Shown here one piece after another: positions 18,219-21,441 of a stretch of DNA of 21,441 nucleotides. The notes below the pieces were generated by a model. The model had not been told where the DNA came from, searched no databases, and saw only the letters and a program-made list of their open reading frames with translations. A program made the position numbers and the translations under genes. The number at the start of each line of letters is the position of its first letter. Positions within the stretch are counted from its first letter, which is position 1. The DNA comes from Bacillota bacterium (lineage in GTDB: Bacteria; Bacillota; Clostridia; Christensenellales; Aristaeellaceae). The stretch spans positions 1 to 21,441 of the forward strand of contig JAEZTL010000012.1 of the NCBI GenBank assembly GCA_023421395.1, given 5' to 3'.

Positions 18219-19493
18219 TTATTTTCCGATGATGGCCGGGCCCACCGGTCGAACGCCAAGGCGCGTCACCGCGCCCGCGCCAAACACGGCGTTCATGCGC
18301 GCGGCGTATTCGTCCATCAGGCTGAACGGCACGAAGGCCAGGATGGTGCCCGCAAATCCGCCGCCGTGGATGCGCCAGGCGCCTCGGCCGGAGAGCATCC
18401 TTCGGGACATTTCCAGCGCCAGCGCCATCTCCTGATTGTCGCTGCCCGGCACGTACAGGTTCTGCAAAAGCTTCCAGCTGCTCTCGCCGGAGGCGACGAT
18501 GCCTTCGAAAAATGCGGCGAGGTCGTCGCGCTTCAGCGCGTCCACCAGGCGCGGGATGCGCGCGTCCTCATCGTAGAAGTGCAGCGCGCGCATAATCGCG
18601 CGGTCGCTGACGCGGCCCTTGAGAGAGGGGATGGCCGCTTCGAACCGCTCGGCGCTCACCTGGCGCAGCACCTCCGCGCCCAAAAGCGCCGCCACCTGCT
18701 TCATCTCAACAGGGATGGCCGCGTATTGGCTGGTGAGGTTGCCGTGCTCGCCGCCGGCGGATACCACCGCCATGGCATAACCCCTCGCGGAAAAATCGTA
18801 GGAAATGGCCTCGATAACCGCATCTGGGTCCTTGAAGTCCATCGTCACAAGACCGCCCACGGAAGAAGCCATCTGATCCAGGAGCCCGCTGGGCTTGCCG
18901 AAATAGTGGTTCTCGGCATACTTGGCGATCAGCGCACGGGATTCGGCGGAGATCCCGCCCTCTCCGTAGAGCGCGTCAAAAAGCGCCACCAGCATCACCT
19001 CGAAGGCCGCCGAGGACGAGAGCCCGCTGCCCTTGAAGACGCTGGAGGTCACCACCGCGTTGATTCCGCCCACGGGAAACCCCAGCGCCGCCATGCGCGC
19101 GGCCACGCCGCGAATCAGCGAGTGGGTGGTTTCATACTCGGCGGGGATGGGATCAAGGTCCTTGAGGTCCACGATGAAGGGCTTCTCATACCCCTCGGAA
19201 TACAGCGTAACCAACGTATCCGGGCGCTTTGAAGCGGCGGCCAGGGTATCCAGATTGATGGCGGCGGCCAGCACCCGGCCATGGTTGTGGTCGGTGTGGT
19301 TGCCGGCAATCTCCGTGCGGCCCGGCGCGGACGCAAAGAGGAGTGTCTGGGCTTCGCCAAACCGCGCCCGGTGGGTTTCGGCCAGCGCGCGGTAGCGCGC
19401 CGCCTGGCGGGGCGCGTCGCCCGGATAGATCGCCTCCAGCGCGGCAAGCGCCTCCGGGGTGGAAAGGTAGCCGGTCATCTCGGTCGTATTCAT
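18219..19493 (-). CDS. galK: Galactokinase (GHMP kinase family)
   Basis: The 424-residue product is predicted to phosphorylate galactose at C1. Motifs: APGRTEIAGNHTDHNHG (56-72), the Clostridia-style form of the galactokinase signature; the ATP-binding SSVFKGSGLSSSAAFE (150-165); GLLDQMAS with the likely catalytic Asp206; and the third GHMP motif IHGGGFAGTILAFV near the C-terminus. An ATG eight codons earlier (19517) is possible; 19493 is preferred because GCGAGGA lies about 10 bases before it. No galT or galE is nearby. It follows the sugar transferase by 81 bases, which contain a small GCGCGC hairpin (19524-19541). Another sugar substrate within the family is possible. Confidence 0.9.
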   Translation of the reverse strand: MNTTEMTGYLSTPEALAALEAIYPGDAPRQAARYRALAETHRARFGEAQTLLFASAPGRTEIAGNHTDHNHGRVLAAAINLDTLAAASKRPDTLVTLYSEGYEKPFIVDLKDLDPIPAEYETTHSLIRGVAARMAALGFPVGGINAVVTSSVFKGSGLSSSAAFEVMLVALFDALYGEGGISAESRALIAKYAENHYFGKPSGLLDQMASSVGGLVTMDFKDPDAVIEAISYDFSARGYAMAVVSAGGEHGNLTSQYAAIPVEMKQVAALLGAEVLRQVSAERFEAAIPSLKGRVSDRAIMRALHFYDEDARIPRLVDALKRDDLAAFFEGIVASGESSWKLLQNLYVPGSDNQEMALALEMSRRMLSGRGAWRIHGGGFAGTILAFVPFSLMDEYAARMNAVFGAGAVTRLGVRPVGPAIIGK

Positions 19494-19574
19494 GGGGATC
19501 TTGTCCTCGCCTTCCATAAGGTGGCGCGCCCTTCAGCGCGCTTTGACTGTAAAAAACCACCGGGGCATCGCCGT

Positions 19575-20165
<591 letters not shown>

Positions 20166-20171
20166 GGCGAT

Positions 20172-20200
20172 AGTATAGCACCGGCGCCGCCGTATGACAA
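20172..20200 (-). promoter_or_regulatory. Promoter of the sugar transferase, predicting a leaderless mRNA
   Basis: TTGTCA (20200-20195), a 17-base spacer and TATACT (20177-20172) on the minus strand each match the consensus at 5 of 6 positions. Only ATCGCC separates the -10 box from the ATG, so transcription should begin at or next to the A of the start codon. Confidence 0.75.
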
Positions 20201-20206
20201 GGTGCG

Positions 20207-20235
20207 AACGCATTTTCGCGCGCCGCCATAGGATA
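20207..20235 (+). promoter_or_regulatory. Sigma-K-like (mother-cell sporulation) promoter of the Cys-rich gene
   Basis: CATAGGATA (20227-20235) matches the sigma-K -10 consensus CATAnnnTA at every fixed base, and AAC (20207-20209) supplies the -35 AC at 17-base spacing. It also fits the looser sigma-E -10. The element lies 70 bases before the start codon, with no sigma-A promoter seen on this strand. The motif is short, so chance matches occur. Confidence 0.55.
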
Positions 20236-20304
20236 CAGCGCGGACGAAACCGCGAACCGGGCGGCGGCGCCCCCGCCCCGCCCAGATCAGAAGGAGGAGT
20301 AGCG

Positions 20305-21285
20305 ATGTCCTTTTTCAGCTACAAGAACGCCAACGCCGATCAGTGTCCGGGCAGCATCGTCGGCAGCGCGGTGCAGGGCCTGACGGAGAGAATCTGCGTA
20401 CAGGTCAAGAACGTTTACGACGCGTGCCTCCAACAGGAACAGCTGGACGATGTGGAGATCACGGTATCCGACATCGTACCGCTGCTGCCGGGCACGGCCA
20501 ACTCGTGCCAGCCGCCCACCGGAACGCCCTGTAACTGCAACTGCCGCGGATGCTCGTGCAACTGCACCTGCGGCGCCAACGGGGTCATTACTTATCCGGA
20601 AGCTGTGGAAAACGCGCGCAACAGCCCGGACCCGCTGCCCGCGCCCTGCGGCCAGTGGACTTTTTCCGGCTGCCGGTCCGCGTCGGTCTGCGGCCGCATC
20701 CACGACCTGACCATCGACCGGCTCATCGACCGGCCCCAGTTCGCCCGCGTGAAGTGCACCGTGGACATCCCGATCGACGTGCTCTTCGTGGATGCCCGCT
20801 GCCAGGAGTGGATGGGACGCGGCAAACTGAGCGTAGTCAAGGACGTGCTGCTGGCCATTCCGGAGGAGTCGATCGTGCCCTTTACGCTGGAGAGCATGGT
20901 CAGCGCCATCTGCGTCACCGGCGAATACCTGGGCAACTGCAAGTTTGAAATCACCATCTGCGTTACAGTGGCGCTGAAGATCCTGGCGGAGGTCGACCTG
21001 ATGATCCCGGCCTACGGCTTCTGCGAAATCCCTCCCTGCGAGGAATTCGCGGAGAACGTGTGCGACGAGTTCTTCTCACTGCCCATGTACCCTCGCCGCA
21101 ACTGCGCCAACATGGCCACCGGATCGACGCCCATCTGCCAGACGACGAACGGAAACGGCGTCGCTGGCGCGACCACCTGCGCCACCATTGCGGGCGTAAG
21201 CACCTGTTCCAACTGCGGCACCACCTGCGGCGCGATGAATACCCTCTGCCCGCGTTGCGGCCGCACGATGACTTCCAATATGTGA
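20305..21285 (+). CDS. Cysteine-rich protein of unknown function, possibly spore coat
   Basis: I do not recognise a named family. The 326-residue product has 30 cysteines. Regions: an N-terminal part with SIVGSAVQGLTERICVQVKN (17-36); a metallothionein-like run with seven Cys between 76 and 89; a Cys-poorer central part (145-245) rich in beta-strand-like patterns such as VDIPIDVLFVDARC, distantly reminiscent of SPOCS/DUF3794-type domains (weak impression); and a C-terminal zinc-ribbon-like end with CSNC (301-304) and CPRC (315-318). No signal peptide or membrane helix is seen. The ATG at 20305 has a perfect AAGGAGGAG 5-7 bases upstream. It is the only plus-strand gene and sits behind a sigma-K-like promoter, which suggests a coat or exosporium role (inference). 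Confidence 0.85.
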   Translation: MSFFSYKNANADQCPGSIVGSAVQGLTERICVQVKNVYDACLQQEQLDDVEITVSDIVPLLPGTANSCQPPTGTPCNCNCRGCSCNCTCGANGVITYPEAVENARNSPDPLPAPCGQWTFSGCRSASVCGRIHDLTIDRLIDRPQFARVKCTVDIPIDVLFVDARCQEWMGRGKLSVVKDVLLAIPEESIVPFTLESMVSAICVTGEYLGNCKFEITICVTVALKILAEVDLMIPAYGFCEIPPCEEFAENVCDEFFSLPMYPRRNCANMATGSTPICQTTNGNGVAGATTCATIAGVSTCSNCGTTCGAMNTLCPRCGRTMTSNM

Positions 21286-21360
21286 CGAGCGCGGTTGGGC
21301 CGCGCCGGTCCGCCCTCGCGCCGCCGGCGGATTCCTCGTAAAGGCGGGGCGGTTGAGATA

Positions 21361-21410
21361 GGCGCCGGAAATTGAAACGAAGGCTGTCCTTAACGAAAGC
21401 TTCCGGCGCC
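21361..21410 (+). repeat. Nested inverted repeat after the Cys-rich gene
   Basis: A perfect 10-bp inverted repeat GGCGCCGGAA (21361-21370)/TTCCGGCGCC (21401-21410) encloses a smaller hairpin AAGG-CTGT-CCTT (21380-21391) and two copies of AACGAA (21376-21381, 21392-21397). No T-tract follows, so it is not a typical terminator. A 6-bp hairpin GCGCGG/CCGCGC (21289-21305) lies right after the stop codon. The rest of 21286-21441 shows no gene; it ends in a run of nine C. Confidence 0.6.
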
Positions 21411-21441
21411 AGTATACATCCAGGCCGCGGGCCCCCCCCCG

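Noticed and set aside
21432..21441. Run of nine C at the right edge
   Set aside because: It may be an assembly or contig-end artefact; no biological reading can be supported.

Overview
The window is GC-rich chromosomal DNA that reads as a Clostridia-type Firmicute. Evidence: strong AAGGAGG-type ribosome binding sites, several TTG and GTG starts, a str operon led by a YbxF-type L7Ae protein, an FMN riboswitch in front of an ECF-type riboflavin transporter, a Clostridia-style galactokinase, and a Cys-rich gene behind a sigma-K-like promoter that suggests sporulation. No species is claimed. All genes but one lie on the minus strand, so the window is described from its right end to its left.

Right end: a plus-strand gene (20305-21285) encodes a 326-residue protein with 30 cysteines. 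Divergent from it is a membrane sugar-phosphate transferase (20165-19575) whose promoter predicts a leaderless mRNA, followed by galactokinase galK. Next comes a complete FMN riboswitch with its own promoter. It controls ribU, and the t6A/acetyltransferase genes tsaE, tsaB and rimI follow with almost no spacing, ending at a terminator that overlaps the rimI stop codon.

Middle: a cell-wall block contains an alpha/beta hydrolase, a Mur ligase whose N-terminus is a multi-pass membrane domain instead of the usual MurF substrate domain, a broken two-zinc-knuckle membrane-protein gene, and ddl, closed by a terminator.

Left end: rpoB and rpoC have their own consensus promoter and a long structured leader, and rplKAJL is not beside them. 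A hairpin-rich noncoding stretch follows. The str operon (ybxF, rpsL, rpsG, fusA, tuf) then runs off the left edge from a near-perfect promoter. S12 carries Arg at position 88 where Lys is nearly universal.

Most genes are ordinary housekeeping genes. The points most worth a second look are the Cys-rich gene with its sporulation-type promoter, the membrane Mur ligase/Ddl/hydrolase cluster, the coupling of t6A genes to an FMN riboswitch, the S12 K88R state, the hairpin array after rpoC and the leaderless sugar transferase.
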